Shown here one piece after another: positions 63,444-64,000 of a DNA stretch of 64,000 nt (its first letter is position 1; the number at the start of each line of letters is the position of its first letter). The notes under the pieces were generated by a model. It was not told the DNA's origin and did not search any database. It saw only the letters and a list, made by a program, of their open reading frames with translations. Source of the stretch: Albula goreensis (Eukaryota > Chordata > Actinopteri > Albuliformes > Albulidae); NCBI GenBank assembly GCA_022829145.1, contig CM040743.1, forward strand, positions 4,428,146-4,492,145, read 5' to 3'. A program made the translations under genes and the position numbers.

Positions 63444-63905
63444 AACACAGGAACATACAGGCATGCAGCTTTTAGCCATTGTATGTTGGTAAATAATGCT
63501 AATTGACAGGTGCTTACAATGTAATTACACCATTACGACTATTATTTGAAACACATATTGCTGAGGAGGTATTTTCAAAAGTAAAATTGAACTTCAAGAA
63601 CAATGAGGAAACATAATAATGTGATGTAAGAAAGAATATTAAAAAGGGAAACTCATCTCGCAGCACAGCCAAGCACCTCTTTACTTTTGGATTGCAGCGT
63701 GTTTGGTGTCTCAGTCCACGTTGGCAGATAACTTTTATAAAAGCAGAAATGTGCAGATTCTGTATAAGGGTCAGCACTGAATATCTCTGTGTCTGTTGTA
63801 GAAAAACTCTCATCACATCTCAACACAGCTGCCCAGAACAATATACTGACATTTTGAATGGAAAACCAGCTGACTTTAATGTCTGTTTAGTGGTAGTAAG
63901 CATTG

Positions 63906-63923
63906 CAAAAAAAAAAAAAAAAA
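63906..63923. repeat. Poly(A) run
   Basis: An 18-bp A homopolymer; no retroelement body was recognised before it. Confidence 0.9.
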
Positions 63924-64000
63924 CTCCCTCAAGTATTTTAATATAGCTTCATGCCCTGCACTCTCAATCTGTTTGGTTTTAAAAGGCCATAAAATACTGC

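Larger units (their letters stand above)
44611..64000. other. Region downstream of bambi, no gene recognised
   Basis: About 19 kb with no exon of recognisable protein similarity on either strand. The longest open frames come from a minisatellite (minus strand, near 60.6-61.1 kb) or AT-rich sequence (59591-60064). It holds SINEs, foldback elements, simple repeats and a Tigger-like remnant, listed separately. Some non-repetitive stretches (47130-47330, 48240-48560) could be regulatory elements of bambi or a neighbour. Confidence 0.6.

Overview
This is vertebrate, almost certainly ray-finned fish, nuclear DNA. It holds two protein-coding genes on the + strand, both split by GT-AG introns: wac (13 coding exons, 3617-30933) and bambi (3 coding exons, 38778-43970). 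WAC and BAMBI are also adjacent and in the same order in human (10p12), so this is a conserved vertebrate syntenic pair. The fish assignment is inferred from wac lacking the long middle exon of mammals and from tRNA-derived SINEs and short foldback elements of teleost type. The species cannot be named from the sequence.

Layout: 1-3.3 kb is upstream noncoding DNA with a large GT microsatellite and one SINE copy. 3.37-3.62 kb is the wac promoter/5'UTR region. 3.6-30.9 kb is wac: tiny exons 1-2, the N-terminal basic exons, the WW-domain exon at 15.0 kb, Pro/Ser-rich exons at 22.1-29.6 kb and the C-terminal coiled-coil exons at 30.2-30.9 kb. The spliced coding sequence is 1674 nt (557 aa), and every exon junction keeps frame. 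The wac 3'UTR runs to about 32.4 kb and carries a foldback element. 32.4-38.2 kb is intergenic with simple repeats. 38.2-44.6 kb is bambi, encoding a 280-aa type I membrane protein, with a polyadenylation signal near 44.59 kb. 44.6-64 kb has no recognisable gene; it holds SINE copies, foldback elements, microsatellites, a GTCT-rich minisatellite and a Tigger-like DNA transposon remnant at the right end.

The two genes have unrelated jobs: WAC is a nuclear adaptor linking histone H2B ubiquitination to transcription and also acts in autophagy and mTOR control, while BAMBI is a decoy receptor for TGF-beta/BMP ligands. I see no new system. The most useful oddities are an upstream ORF whose stop abuts the bambi start codon, a Gln/His-rich insertion in the BAMBI tail, a tandem duplication and alternative in-frame donor at wac exon 8, a NAGNAG acceptor at wac exon 11, and repeated foldback elements, one inside the wac 3'UTR. 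All exon boundaries were read by eye from splice signals and protein similarity; no alignment was run.
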